A stretch of 64,000 bases of DNA from Lacisediminihabitans changchengi (GTDB lineage: Bacteria > Actinomycetota > Actinomycetes > Actinomycetales > Microbacteriaceae), in contig NZ_JAEPES010000004.1 in NCBI RefSeq assembly GCF_016634425.1, forward strand, positions 410,925 to 474,924. The letters run 5' to 3'. The notes below the pieces were generated by a model that had not been told where the DNA came from, ran no database searches, and saw nothing but the letters and a program-made list of their open reading frames with translations. The position numbers and the translations under genes are program-made. Below, piece by piece: positions 34,435 through 46,464 of this stretch (positions are counted from its first letter, which is position 1; each line of letters opens with the position of its first letter).

Positions 34435-35967
34435 CTACTCCTCGGGAGCTGGCGGCGAGGCCGGCCGGTTCGCCACGGTCGGGAAGGGCCCGGTATACCC
34501 CTCCCGCGCCTTCGCCAGCGCGAGAATGCGGCCGCGGAAGACGAACCAGCCGAGGATCAGCAACGGGATGATGATCACCAGCGAGGCCACCGTGAAGGTG
34601 CCGGCCGGGTAGTCGAAGGCCATCAGTATCAGCACCGCCACCAGGAACGCCAGCGTCAGATAGGACGTGTACGGCGCTCCGAACAGCCGGAACTTGGGCC
34701 GCTCGAGCAGCCCCTGTTTCGCCATTTTCTGCAGCTTAATCTGGCAGAGCACGATCGTTCCCCAACTCGACACGATTCCCAGCGCCGAGACGTTGAGCAC
34801 GATCTCGAACGCCTGCTTGGGCACGAAGAAGTTGAGTGCGACGCCGAGCAGCGCCACCGCCGACGTCAGCAGGATTCCGCCGTATGGCACGCCGCGCCGG
34901 TTCATGCGCCCGGTGAACTTCGGGGCCGCGCCGCTGATCGACATCGAATGCAGGATGCGACCGGTCGAATACAGACCGGCATTCAGACTCGACAGGGCCG
35001 CGGTCAGCACCACGAAATTCATGGCCGAGCCAGCGATCGCCGCCACCGTCGGATTGCCGATGTGCGAGAAGAACGTGACGAATGGACTCTGGTTGGCGGC
35101 ATAGGTGCTGGCCGGCAGCAGCAGGGCGAGCACCAGCACCGATCCCACGTAGAAGACCGCGATGCGCAGGATGACGCTGTTGATCGCGCGCGGCATGATC
35201 TTCTCGGGGTTCGGCGTCTCCCCCGCGGCCGTACCGACGAGCTCGATGCCGGCGTAGGCGAACACGACGCCCTGCACGATGATGATGGCCATCACGATGC
35301 TGGAGAGGCCCTTCGGGAGGAATCCGCCCTCATTGATGAAGAGTGCGGCACCGGTCGGGCCGGCATCCGTCGGGAAGGCGAATGCGAGAAACACCACGCC
35401 GATGATGAGGAAGGCGACCAGTGCGACGACCTTGATCAGCGCGAACCAGAACTCCATCTCGCCGAAGACTTTCACCGAGATCATGTTGAGCGTGAGCACG
35501 ATGGCCAGCGCTATCAGAGCGAGCAGCCACTGCGGCACGACAGTGAAGGCCTTCCAGAACTGCACGTAGACGGCGACCGCGGTCGAATCGACGATGGCGG
35601 TCATCGCCCAGTTGAGGAAGTACATCCACCCGGCGACGTATGCGGCCTTCTCGCCGTAGAACTCGCGGGCGTATGACACGAAGGATCCGGATGACGGCCG
35701 GTGCAGCACCAGCTCACCGAGCGCCCGCAGGATGAGGAAGGCGAAGAAGCCACAGATCGCATAGTCGAAGACCAACAGCGGACCGGCATCGTGAAGCCGG
35801 CCGCCCGCGCCGAGAAAAAGCCCGGTGCCGATCGCGCCACCGATCGCGATCATCTGCAGCTGCCGGGAACTCAGTCCCTTGTGGTACCCGGCCTGCTCAT
35901 CTGAGAAATCGCGAGCAGGCTCTGGCCCGTCGACATCCTGTGCTGTCCCGTGTGCGTCTTGGCTCAC
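34435..35967 (-). CDS. Amino-acid permease (APC superfamily)
   Basis: This 510-residue transporter with twelve predicted membrane helices matches the AAT branch of amino acid/proton symporters (asparagine, GABA or aromatic permeases). The N-terminal signature is [20 protein letters not shown] followed by [13 protein letters not shown], and [20 protein letters not shown] is the second conserved segment. The exact substrate cannot be read from the sequence. The next minus-strand gene upstream is the alcohol dehydrogenase, separated by a strong hairpin and a REP-like element. Confidence 0.93.
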   Translation of the reverse strand: MSQDAHGTAQDVDGPEPARDFSDEQAGYHKGLSSRQLQMIAIGGAIGTGLFLGAGGRLHDAGPLLVFDYAICGFFAFLILRALGELVLHRPSSGSFVSYAREFYGEKAAYVAGWMYFLNWAMTAIVDSTAVAVYVQFWKAFTVVPQWLLALIALAIVLTLNMISVKVFGEMEFWFALIKVVALVAFLIIGVVFLAFAFPTDAGPTGAALFINEGGFLPKGLSSIVMAIIIVQGVVFAYAGIELVGTAAGETPNPEKIMPRAINSVILRIAVFYVGSVLVLALLLPASTYAANQSPFVTFFSHIGNPTVAAIAGSAMNFVVLTAALSSLNAGLYSTGRILHSMSISGAAPKFTGRMNRRGVPYGGILLTSAVALLGVALNFFVPKQAFEIVLNVSALGIVSSWGTIVLCQIKLQKMAKQGLLERPKFRLFGAPYTSYLTLAFLVAVLILMAFDYPAGTFTVASLVIIIPLLILGWFVFRGRILALAKAREGYTGPFPTVANRPASPPAPEE

Positions 35968-36019
35968 TGTGATCCTCCCCGATCGATACTGGGGCCACGG
36001 TACTCCCGGGCTTAAGTGA

Positions 36020-36054
36020 CAGGCGCAGGGACCGAGGTACGGTCCCTGCGCCTG
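36020..36054. terminator. 15-bp perfect hairpin between permease and dehydrogenase
   Basis: CAGGCGCAGGGACCG (36020-36034) and CGGTCCCTGCGCCTG (36040-36054) pair fully around AGGTA. It lies about 70 bases beyond the dehydrogenase stop and 50 bases before the permease start, both on the minus strand. Despite the lack of a T-run, its strength and position suggest it ends dehydrogenase transcripts. Confidence 0.65.
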
Positions 36055-36076
36055 CCGAAGGGTCTAGTCCAGCGGG

Positions 36077-36115
36077 CCTCGATACGCGTCCTCGTCCCTC
36101 GGGCGCTACTCGACC
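36077..36115. repeat. GATACGCG REP-like element, single copy
   Basis: CCTCGATACGCGTCCTCG, followed by GGGCGCTACTCGACC, matches the core of the elements at 4601-4702 and 55248-55295. It sits immediately downstream of the dehydrogenase stop and next to the strong hairpin, a typical place for this family. Confidence 0.75.
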
Positions 36116-36123
36116 AGCAACAG

Positions 36124-37173
36124 CTACGGCCTCAGCAGCACCTTGGTCGCGCGGCGTTCGTCCATCGCGGCATACGCCTCGGCGACCTCGGCGAGCGGCA
36201 ACTGCAGGTCAAACACCTTGCCCGGCTGGATCGCGCCAGACAGCACCTCGGGCAACAGCTCCTCGATGTAGTTACGCACCGGCGCAACCCCACCATTGAC
36301 GCCGACGTTGGTGTTGAACAGGCGACGGATGGGAAGCTCGGCTCCCCCGTTCGGAACTCCGACGTAGCCCACCATGCCACCCGGGCGGGTGGAACGGATG
36401 GCCTGATCCATCGACTCCTCGGTGCCGACGCACTCGAGCACGCAGTCCGCGCCGATGCCGTCGAACATCGCTTTGATGGCCGCCACTCCCTCGTCGCCGC
36501 GCGACTCGACGATGTCGGTCGCACCGAAGTCCCGGGCAAGCGCCTGACGATCGGCGTGCCGCGACATGGCGACGATGCGGGATGCCCCGAGTCGCTTGGC
36601 CGCGATGATCGCGCAGAGTCCTACCGCGCCATCCCCCACGACCACGACGGTGCTGCCCGTGGTCACGCCGGCAGAGAGCGCGGCGTGGTGACCGGTGCCC
36701 ATCACGTCGGAGAGGGTGAGCACACCGGGAATCTGCTCCGGCGTCGGGTGCGACGGGGTCGCCACCAACGTGCCGTCGGCGTGCGGCACACGCACGTATT
36801 CACCCTGGCCGCCGTCTGCGAACGCGCCCTCCCGGTCATCCTGTCCCCACCATCCGCCATGAAGGCAGGAGGTGCTGACGCCGTTGAGACAGTTGGCACA
36901 GGTCATGTCGCAGTCGTAGAACGGCGCGATGACGAAGTCGCCGACCTTGATCTTGCTGACCTGGTCTCCGACCTCCTCGACCACGCCGATGAACTCATGA
37001 CCGATGCGGTGCGGACGGTCGGTGGGGGTCACGCCGCGATACGGCCAGAGGTCGGAACCGCAGACGCATGCCGCGGTCACGCGCACGATGGCGTCGATTC
37101 CGGAGGAGAGCTGGGGATGAGGGACCTCTTCGAGGCGGATGTCCCGTTCGCCGTGAATTACTGTTGCACGCAT
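36124..37173 (-). CDS. Zinc-dependent alcohol dehydrogenase family protein
   Basis: This 349-residue medium-chain dehydrogenase has a catalytic zinc site with Cys in ACVCGSDLW and GHEFIGVVEEVG, a partial structural zinc site (DCDMTCANCLNGVSTSC), and the Rossmann NAD(P) loop VVVVGDGAVGLCAI. The length and the motif set suit glutathione-independent formaldehyde, threonine or aryl-alcohol dehydrogenases, but the substrate is unknown. It follows the large LAXTG protein gene after nine bases on the same strand and may be co-transcribed with it. Confidence 0.92.
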   Translation of the reverse strand: MRATVIHGERDIRLEEVPHPQLSSGIDAIVRVTAACVCGSDLWPYRGVTPTDRPHRIGHEFIGVVEEVGDQVSKIKVGDFVIAPFYDCDMTCANCLNGVSTSCLHGGWWGQDDREGAFADGGQGEYVRVPHADGTLVATPSHPTPEQIPGVLTLSDVMGTGHHAALSAGVTTGSTVVVVGDGAVGLCAIIAAKRLGASRIVAMSRHADRQALARDFGATDIVESRGDEGVAAIKAMFDGIGADCVLECVGTEESMDQAIRSTRPGGMVGYVGVPNGGAELPIRRLFNTNVGVNGGVAPVRNYIEELLPEVLSGAIQPGKVFDLQLPLAEVAEAYAAMDERRATKVLLRP

Positions 37174-37182
37174 CCGTCAAGC

Positions 37183-40100
37183 CTATGCGCGCGGCAGGGC
37201 GTCGGTACGCGCTCGACGCCGCAGGATCGTCACGACTACGCCGATCGCGATCAGCAGCGCGCCTCCGAGGAGCCCGGCAAACGCATTCACACCGGTGAAC
37301 GCGAGGGGTCCGGATGTCGAGACCGGGGTTGTGACTCCGCCCCCTCCGCCGCCCGCACCGGGAACGCCTGGGCCGCTCGGCACGCCGGGGTCACCCGGAG
37401 CAGCCGCGGCGACCACAGTGACGACGGCCGTGTCAGTGAGACCGCCGGCCGTGATCGAGATAGACGCTGTGCCAGGTGCGACCGCGGTCACAGCTCCGGT
37501 GATCGGATCGACCGAGGCGACCTTCGGATCGGAACTCGTCCAGCGGTGCGACACCGGGTCAGCGATCGGAAGCGTGATCGGATCTGCGACATTGGTGCCG
37601 GTCTGCTCCACGCCGCTCGCTGCGAGAACGACACCCGAGCCGACGGGGAGTGGAACCCCCTTGGTCACACCCGCTGCTGCACTGATGGAGAGCGACTCGA
37701 TCACCGGCTCGACGTCGACCTGCACGCGCCCATCGGCGGTGACGTTCACCAGACCGAAGTTGTAGAAACCACCGCGGTCAATGGCCCCGTAGGCCGGCAT
37801 TCCGAGGTCGGCGAAGACGAACTGCGGGATGCCCGCGGAACCGCTGACCTGGTTGCCCTGCGGATCGAGGATCTGCTCCGAGAACCCGCGAGCGTGACCG
37901 TAGGTCATGATCACGTGCGTCTGCGGGTGAGTGTCCTGGTAGCTCTGCACGATCTTCAGGTACTGCTGCGCCTCCCAGCGGTCATTGAACTGGCTGTTCT
38001 TGGCTGGGAACGGGTCGTAGGCGGGCATGTGAACGGAGACGATCGCGACCGGCGTGGTCACGGCATCCAGCTGCTGCTGCAGCCACTGGTACTGCTTCGC
38101 CGCGGGGGCCTGGAACGGGTCGGAAAGCGTGATGCCACCGTGCGCGTTATCGAGTGCGATGACAGTGCTCGGGCCCGCGGTGTAGGAGTAATGCGTATCG
38201 CCGAAGGTGTTCGAGAACCCGCCGGTCTCCGCATCCGCCCCCTGGGTTATCTCATGGTTGCCCACCAGGTCGTGGAAGGGCTTGCCCAGCGCCGCGATCT
38301 TGCCCTTGGCGAAGTCGAGGTCGGGCTGCTTGCCGTCGTCGGACATGTCGCCGAGCATCTGCACGGTGTCTGGCACGGCGACCGCGGGCAGCGGTGCGAT
38401 CTCCTGGTTGCCAGACGAGGTGAAAGCCGTGCCACCGACGCGCTTCGCGATCGTATCCATCACGTGACTGCTCACGCCTTCGGGCTGGTTCGCGAGCATG
38501 TGCGCGTCATCCCCCATCAGGAAGGTGTGACCGCCATCGGTGAACTCGCTCGGCGACTCCACGTAACTCAGCCACTTCGGGTTCTGCGGGATGGCGGTGT
38601 AGTCATTCGCCGCCGGGGTCCGCGCCGAATAGAGCGCCTGCAGCGACGAGAGCCGCATGGTGCCGGTCGATGCCTTCGTGGGGTTGATGCTCAGCATGTC
38701 GATCCAGTTGAGAGACAACGGGAAAGCAGTGCCGGCGGGGATCGGAGTTTTGAGCAGCGCCCACCCGTTGTAGACGATCGCGGTGTCGTAGACGGTCGTG
38801 CTCTGCCCGTTCGACTGCTTCCACGAGGTAGCGAACTCGAACGCGTCATGCACCTGGTCGTCGACACGCAGCCAGACACCGAGCGCGGTCGGATCCTGCC
38901 CCGCAGCGTTGGCACTGATCGTGATCGCCTTCTTGGGCGAGATCACCATCTGGTGCACGCCGCTGGTGCCCGGCATCGTGTAATCGAGGCGGATCGAGGA
39001 TGCCGCGGCCGACCCAGCCGGAACCTGCGGGTCTGTCGTGACCGTCGCCGTCGCGCCATTCTTGATGCTGTAGGTCCACGCGGTGGAGTCCGAGAGCGGG
39101 TCGAGTTCGACCGACGTGCTGCCGACGGCAATCGAGACCTCGGTGCTCGAGCCCCCGGCCGTGACGGTAACCGTCTCCAGGCCGGAGCCATCAGCCGCCG
39201 CTGTGAACACCCCGGTGGCCGGGTCGATCGAGCCGAGCTTCGGATCGCTCAGCGTCCAGTGCGCGCTCTGTGGCGTCACTGGCAGCGACTGACCTTCCGC
39301 CGTGCTGCCGACCAGCGTCTCGGTGGTCGTCGCGCCGTTGTCGAGGTCCGGTGCAGCCGGGGTCGCCCGCAACGTGGCCAGCGAATCGGCGACCGTGAGC
39401 GGCACGAAGGCGGTTGCCGCGCCGTCGGTCACGGTGAGCGTTCCGGTGCCCGCGGCCCCTGGGCTGAACACGCCGTTCGCCCAGGTGCCGAGACTGGTCG
39501 GGTTGGCCGTCACCGTCAGCTTGCCATCGTCTACCGGGTTGCCCCGGTTGTCACTGGCGAAGGCCTTGATGGGCTGTGCGAGACCAGTGACCGCGGTCAC
39601 CGGGTTGCCGCCGGCGACGGAGGCGGAGGTCGGTGCTGCTCCGGCCGGCGCCGTGCTGTAGACGAAGATGCCGTTGCCGACGGGGCGCTCACCAGTGTTG
39701 TCCGAGGGAGTGTTGCGCAGCGTGGCGACCGTGTCGCCAGGTGCCCGGGTCACGAGGCCGGTCGAGCCGCCGCCATCCAGCAGCACCGCGTCGCGCACGC
39801 CGAGGTTCAGCAGGTAACCCGCCACCTGGGAGCTGGTGACACCGATCGCGGTGGAAGTGGTGCCGTGGCCGTCGAGAGCGACCATCACGAGCTTGCCGTC
39901 CACCGTCGTTCCGATCGCCGACTCGGGGTTGAGCTGCGTTGCGGGCGGGTTCTGGTTGGTCGGATCGGTGAAGATCGCGCCGTCTTTGAGCAGCTGCCCC
40001 GGGCCCTGCACGAGCTGTTGCAGGTCGTTGTCTGGGGCGATCTGCGTGCTGACGGTCACTGTGTCACCAACGGAGATCGAGTTAGTGAGCCACGTCGCGC

Positions 40101-40932
40101 CGGCGCCAGACGCAAGCAACCCGGCGGTGCCAGCGGCGAGCGCAGGCAGTGTGGTGATGGCATTGATGCTCGTCACGGTGATGCTCTTTCCGCCGTCGGT
40201 GCTCGTCCCGAGCACCAGCGTCGGCTTAGTGGCCGCGACGTCGGTCGGTCCACCGAGGCGCGGGGTGATCTCGGTGATCTTCGTGCCGGTCGCGTCGTCT
40301 GTCCAGTTGAGTGAACTCAGAGCGTGGCTGGCCGCACCATCGATGATGGTGCCGCTGAACGTCTGTGCACCGATCACGATGCTGCCGTCCGGCTTCACGC
40401 CGACCATTCCGTTTCGCCCCGGCTCCGGGCTCTTCCAGATCTCACCGTCGATGATCTGGCCACCGGTGGCCTGACCGCTCGCATTGATCGCGAAGTATCC
40501 GCCGTTCACGCCCGCGACCGCACCCGTTCGGGCCGCCATCGAGGTGATCTTCTCGTCCTTCGGGTTAATCAGAGTGTCACCGGCGTTCACGACACCGAGT
40601 CGCACGTTGGCGTTCTTCGGGTCGATCGATACGACCTGTGCCGGCTCGCGTCCGGCCACGGTGTTGAGCACATCGGAGTGAGTGGTCACGCCAGCGGTGA
40701 CGAGCTGTTCAGCACCGACGGAGCGCGAGGAGACGGTTGACCAGTTCGCGGGAGTATCCGGAATCCAGCCCGCCTGAGCGGTAGCGGAGGGAATCTGGGC
40801 GGCGCCGAGGGCGGAGACGAGGAGCACCGTCAGCGCGGCGCACCCCCCGACGACGGACTTTCTCGTTCGGCTGTGGGGACCTGCAAAAACGTTTCGGTAT
40901 AAAGGCACGAGCGACGACGGTACGAACGTCAT
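37183..40932 (-). CDS. LAXTG-anchored phosphodiester glycosidase/metallophosphoesterase fusion
   Basis: This 1249-residue surface protein has a signal peptide (VVGGCAALTVLLVSALGAAQ), a NAGPA-type phosphodiester glycosidase domain (about 90-430; AGVNGGYFAINASG, VALDGHG, LLDGGGSTGLV), Ig-like and Big repeats (430-830), a calcineurin-like phosphoesterase domain (about 840-1090; MLGDMSDDG, LVGNHEIT, VHMPAYDP, TYGHARGF), a Big_2 domain, and a C-terminal sorting signal LAFTG with membrane helix and RRRAR tail. LAXTG is the class E sortase motif. Two phosphodiester-cleaving modules in one wall protein suggest degradation of teichoic-acid-like or glycan phosphodiesters outside the cell. No functional sortase is encoded in this window. 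Confidence 0.9.
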   Translation of the reverse strand: MTFVPSSLVPLYRNVFAGPHSRTRKSVVGGCAALTVLLVSALGAAQIPSATAQAGWIPDTPANWSTVSSRSVGAEQLVTAGVTTHSDVLNTVAGREPAQVVSIDPKNANVRLGVVNAGDTLINPKDEKITSMAARTGAVAGVNGGYFAINASGQATGGQIIDGEIWKSPEPGRNGMVGVKPDGSIVIGAQTFSGTIIDGAASHALSSLNWTDDATGTKITEITPRLGGPTDVAATKPTLVLGTSTDGGKSITVTSINAITTLPALAAGTAGLLASGAGATWLTNSISVGDTVTVSTQIAPDNDLQQLVQGPGQLLKDGAIFTDPTNQNPPATQLNPESAIGTTVDGKLVMVALDGHGTTSTAIGVTSSQVAGYLLNLGVRDAVLLDGGGSTGLVTRAPGDTVATLRNTPSDNTGERPVGNGIFVYSTAPAGAAPTSASVAGGNPVTAVTGLAQPIKAFASDNRGNPVDDGKLTVTANPTSLGTWANGVFSPGAAGTGTLTVTDGAATAFVPLTVADSLATLRATPAAPDLDNGATTTETLVGSTAEGQSLPVTPQSAHWTLSDPKLGSIDPATGVFTAAADGSGLETVTVTAGGSSTEVSIAVGSTSVELDPLSDSTAWTYSIKNGATATVTTDPQVPAGSAAASSIRLDYTMPGTSGVHQMVISPKKAITISANAAGQDPTALGVWLRVDDQVHDAFEFATSWKQSNGQSTTVYDTAIVYNGWALLKTPIPAGTAFPLSLNWIDMLSINPTKASTGTMRLSSLQALYSARTPAANDYTAIPQNPKWLSYVESPSEFTDGGHTFLMGDDAHMLANQPEGVSSHVMDTIAKRVGGTAFTSSGNQEIAPLPAVAVPDTVQMLGDMSDDGKQPDLDFAKGKIAALGKPFHDLVGNHEITQGADAETGGFSNTFGDTHYSYTAGPSTVIALDNAHGGITLSDPFQAPAAKQYQWLQQQLDAVTTPVAIVSVHMPAYDPFPAKNSQFNDRWEAQQYLKIVQSYQDTHPQTHVIMTYGHARGFSEQILDPQGNQVSGSAGIPQFVFADLGMPAYGAIDRGGFYNFGLVNVTADGRVQVDVEPVIESLSISAAAGVTKGVPLPVGSGVVLAASGVEQTGTNVADPITLPIADPVSHRWTSSDPKVASVDPITGAVTAVAPGTASISITAGGLTDTAVVTVVAAAAPGDPGVPSGPGVPGAGGGGGGVTTPVSTSGPLAFTGVNAFAGLLGGALLIAIGVVVTILRRRARTDALPRA

Positions 40933-41007
40933 GTGACCCGATTAAGGCCGCCAGATTAACGCGCGGGATTAGTTGAGTTGCCGAAAGGATTTATTTCGAA
41001 TGCAGCG

Positions 41008-43059
41008 CTACAACCCCGCCGGCGCTAGCCGCGACTCGAGCGCCGCACCGATCTTGTCGCGCATCGTGAGGGTCCAGGTGACGGTGAGGTGGTCCTGGTC
41101 CCGGTATACATCAGCGCCGCCGACGACGCTGAAGCAGCGGGTGTCGTCGCAGTACTTGTCGGTCAGGTCGAGCAGTGTAGCGCCGTGCTTCTTCGCCGCG
41201 AGCGAGATCGGGTCGACCTTCTTCAGCACGTCGGACCTGGCTTCGGTGCAGTCCTTCGCCGCGCTCGCCCGCAGGCACTTATTCGGGTCGGTGAGGAAGT
41301 CGGGGTTGTCGACGATGGTGACGATCGGGGCACCCTTGGCCTGCGACCATGCCTTGTCGTAGCCGTCGGCGATCTCCTGCGTCGCATCGTTCGACGACGT
41401 GATGTACGGAGTATCGGCAAGCGCGGATGCGAAGATCGCGTCGTACTTCGGCTGCTGTGCAAGCACCCCCTTGAGGTTGCTGAGCCAGGTGGCACACGAG
41501 TTGGTGAACTCCGGGCTCGGGCCACCGATGGGGGTGGTGTTCCACGGGCAGGCACCCTTGAGATACGTGGTGAGCGCCCAGCCCTTCTCGTCGGCGAGTC
41601 GAATCATCGCCTCGATGTACTGGTACGCATGGCTGTCACCGATCAGGGCGACGCGCGGCGCGTCATCCTTGGTCGAACCGAAGTGGCAGGCCTTCACGTC
41701 GGAGGCGTTCAACTGCACGAAGCACTCGACGTGACCGGGGGTGTCCGCATTGCCGAAACCGGCGCTCGGGATGACCGCATCCGCCAGTTTCGGGTTGACG
41801 CAGGTTGCACTCGCCTCCGCGCCGAAGCAGTCGGGCGGGTTCTCGTTGATCGACGCCAGCTCGGTGGCTGCCGCCTGGTACTTCGGGTTCTGCACCGCGA
41901 AGACACCGCCCACGAGCAGCGCGGTGATCGCCATCGCGGCCAGCACGAAACCGTAGGTGACCCGCGGCTTGCGCAGGGTGAGGAACTTCCAGGTGCGGGC
42001 GGGGTCTTCGATCAACTTCTTGGTGAGCCAGCCGAGCAGGAAGGAGCCGAGGAAGAGCACAACTCGATTCCAGCCGTCGAGCCCCCAGCCCGGGATGTAC
42101 GGGGCGATGATGATGAGCGGCCAGTGCCAGAGGTAGACGGAATACGAGATGTCACCGATGAATCTGGCCGGTCGCATGCCCAGCACGCGGCCGACATCCC
42201 ACGGCTTCTCGGCTCGCCCGGAGGCGATGATCGCGGCGGTGCCGAGCACCGGCAACAGCGCCGCGTATCCCGGGAACGGGGTCGTCGGACCGAAACGATA
42301 TGCCGAGGCGAGAATGACGACGAGTCCGCCATAGCCCAGGACGTTGGGCAGCCAGGCACCGAGCGGACGCAGCCGCGGCAGCAACGCGAGGATGGCACCG
42401 ACGCCGAACTCCCAGACCCGGGTGAAGGTGGCGAAGAAGGCCTCGGACGGGTGGCTTCGCGTGTACAGCACCGACACGATCAGCGAGATGACGCTCACGG
42501 CGATGACGATGCTGATCATCGGCAGCCAGCGACGCTTGGAGAAGAACCTGACTCCGAGCCAGGTCGCGAACAGCAGCAGCAACGGCCAGACGATGTAGAA
42601 CTGCTCTTCGAGCGACAGCGACCAGTAGTGCTGCACCAGGGTGGCGTCGTGGGCGGCGAGGTAGTCGACCGAGGAGGCGGCGAGCGACCAGTTCTCCACA
42701 TAGAACGTGCTGGCCAGGATCTCGCGCAGCGAGCTCGGCAGGCTCGACAACGGAAGCAGGAACACGGTGGCGATGACGCTGAAGATGAGCACGGTGATCG
42801 ACGCAGGGAGCAGGCGGCGCGCCCGCTTCGCCCAGAAGCTGGGAAGGCGGATGCGGCCGGTCTGTTCGATCTCCCGCGCCAGCTGGCCCGTGATGAGATA
42901 GCCGGAGATCACGAAGAAGATGTCGACGCCGATGTACCCGCCGGAGAGCCGCCCGGGCCAGAAGTGATACAGCACCACCAGGATGACGGCGATCGCGCGC
43001 AGGCCCTGAATGTGCGCCTGGAAGTGTGTTGGCTTATGTGGTGCCCGGTGCGTGCTCAT
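41008..43059 (-). CDS. Acyltransferase-3/SGNH O-acyltransferase
   Basis: This 683-residue membrane enzyme probably acetylates cell-wall or surface polysaccharide. The N-terminal AT3 domain has about ten helices, with the family opening IQGLRAIAVILVVLYHFWPG (catalytic His in LYHF), FFVISGYLI, and the WSLSLEEQFYIVWPL motif. The C-terminal extracytoplasmic SGNH domain contains VALIGDSHAYQYIEAM (nucleophile Ser) and DVYRDQDHLT (catalytic Asp and His). This is the OatA-like layout. It has several paired cysteines in the outer domain. Confidence 0.94.
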   Translation of the reverse strand: MSTHRAPHKPTHFQAHIQGLRAIAVILVVLYHFWPGRLSGGYIGVDIFFVISGYLITGQLAREIEQTGRIRLPSFWAKRARRLLPASITVLIFSVIATVFLLPLSSLPSSLREILASTFYVENWSLAASSVDYLAAHDATLVQHYWSLSLEEQFYIVWPLLLLFATWLGVRFFSKRRWLPMISIVIAVSVISLIVSVLYTRSHPSEAFFATFTRVWEFGVGAILALLPRLRPLGAWLPNVLGYGGLVVILASAYRFGPTTPFPGYAALLPVLGTAAIIASGRAEKPWDVGRVLGMRPARFIGDISYSVYLWHWPLIIIAPYIPGWGLDGWNRVVLFLGSFLLGWLTKKLIEDPARTWKFLTLRKPRVTYGFVLAAMAITALLVGGVFAVQNPKYQAAATELASINENPPDCFGAEASATCVNPKLADAVIPSAGFGNADTPGHVECFVQLNASDVKACHFGSTKDDAPRVALIGDSHAYQYIEAMIRLADEKGWALTTYLKGACPWNTTPIGGPSPEFTNSCATWLSNLKGVLAQQPKYDAIFASALADTPYITSSNDATQEIADGYDKAWSQAKGAPIVTIVDNPDFLTDPNKCLRASAAKDCTEARSDVLKKVDPISLAAKKHGATLLDLTDKYCDDTRCFSVVGGADVYRDQDHLTVTWTLTMRDKIGAALESRLAPAGL

Positions 43060-43095
43060 CGCCGGTCAGCCTAACAGCGGGCCGATTGCGGGCCC

Positions 43096-45255
<2,160 letters not shown>

Positions 45256-45309
45256 TCGAACTTCCTCCGTAAACGTCGGGAATCGGGATGCTTCTGTTCT
45301 ACTGCTGGT

Positions 45310-46464
45310 TCACGAGCGTGAATCGGGTCGGGATGACGCGGCGACGGTGAACTTCGCGTTACGGGCCACCTCGCGCGTGGGCCCGACCAGCTGCTGCAAC
45401 TCGGGGCGGTAGCCCAGCGACGAGTTGAAGACCGTCCAGAGTTCGCCGCCCGGCCTCAGCACGCGCGCCGCCTCACGAAAGAGGTTCTCCGCGATTCCGG
45501 TAGTGACGGCCGCGCCGGTGTGAAACGGCGGATTGAGCAGGATGAGGTCGGCGCTCGCGTCGGGCTGAGACTCGAGCCCGATGTCCCGCACGACGGTCAC
45601 GTTCGCGATGTCGTTTGCTGCCATCGTCGCCTCGGCGGAGGCGACGGCGATGCGGCTCTGGTCGGTGGCGATCACGCGCAACTCCGGGCGGGAGCGGGCG
45701 ATTGCGGCGGCCAGGATGCCGGTGCCGCAGCCGAGGTCGATGGCGAGCCGGGCATCCGGTACCGCCTGATCCATCACGCTCAGTAGAAAGCGGGTGCCGA
45801 TGTCGAGCTTGGTACCGGAGAACGCCCCGCCGTGAGCGCAGACCCAGAGGTCCAATTCCTCATTGAACTCGCGCTGAGGGAACTCGCGCTGAGGGAATTC
45901 GCGCTGCGAAAAACCGTCGGGCGTGACGATGGGCCCGCGCGCAGTGAGCGCCCGAGACTTCTGCCGCGCAAGCGACGCGGTGACCTCCCCGAAGTGCCGC
46001 CCGAGCACGACGTTCATCTCGCGGGTCATGTGCTTGAGGCGTCCGCCGGCGACGACCATCACATCCGGCGCGGCGAAGCGCGCGATCGCACTCGCCAGCT
46101 CGTCGAGTTCGTCGAGGCTCTTCGGCAACTGCAATAGCACCACGCGAGCGCCGTCGAGTAGCTCGCGGCCGAGCGGCAGGCTGCGGTAGTCCGCGCCGGG
46201 CCCGTTCGACGCCAACGCCCGCTCGCCGAGCAGCGAGTCCTGGTAGCTGCGCACCGCGGTGGCGCCGAGCGCTAGGGCACCGAGGGTGAGCGCCCCGTAG
46301 TGATCGCCGAGCGTCACCACGGCGCCGGGACCAGCCGCCGCGACATCCGCCGCCGCCTCGTCGAGGATCAGCCGGTCGCTGGCATCGACCGCAACGAGGT
46401 TCGGGGCCTCGAGATCGGGGTACCGGCGCAGAGTGTCGAGAATTGCCAGATCCGTCATGGTCAC
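45310..46464 (-). CDS. RsmC/RlmG-like class I methyltransferase
   Basis: This 384-residue protein has an N-terminal degenerate methylase-like half and a C-terminal SAM-binding half with DLGCGTG (243-249) and the amino-methylase motif NPPF (311-314), the pattern of 16S rRNA G1207 or 23S G1835 N2-guanine methylases. Residues 186-200 are three copies of (S/P)QREF, encoded by a 15-base tandem repeat between the two halves. It overlaps hspR (GTGA) if the GTG is used; an ATG lies two codons downstream. Its place between hspR and clpB suggests heat-shock co-regulation. Confidence 0.88.
   Translation of the reverse strand: MTMTDLAILDTLRRYPDLEAPNLVAVDASDRLILDEAAADVAAAGPGAVVTLGDHYGALTLGALALGATAVRSYQDSLLGERALASNGPGADYRSLPLGRELLDGARVVLLQLPKSLDELDELASAIARFAAPDVMVVAGGRLKHMTREMNVVLGRHFGEVTASLARQKSRALTARGPIVTPDGFSQREFPQREFPQREFNEELDLWVCAHGGAFSGTKLDIGTRFLLSVMDQAVPDARLAIDLGCGTGILAAAIARSRPELRVIATDQSRIAVASAEATMAANDIANVTVVRDIGLESQPDASADLILLNPPFHTGAAVTTGIAENLFREAARVLRPGGELWTVFNSSLGYRPELQQLVGPTREVARNAKFTVAASSRPDSRS
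45865..45907. repeat. In-frame 15-base tandem repeat
   Basis: GAACTCGCGCTGAGG (45865-45879) is repeated exactly at 45880-45894, and a third, diverged unit follows (GAATTCGCGCTG). It encodes the QREFP repeats of the methyltransferase, in what should be the linker between its two domains. The unit length is a multiple of three, so copy number can change without breaking the gene. Confidence 0.9.

Noticed and set aside
36016-40314. 1432-codon plus-strand frame
   Set aside because: It runs antisense across the dehydrogenase and the LAXTG glycosidase genes, both of which have clear domains. High GC content with strong third-position bias produces such long empty frames.
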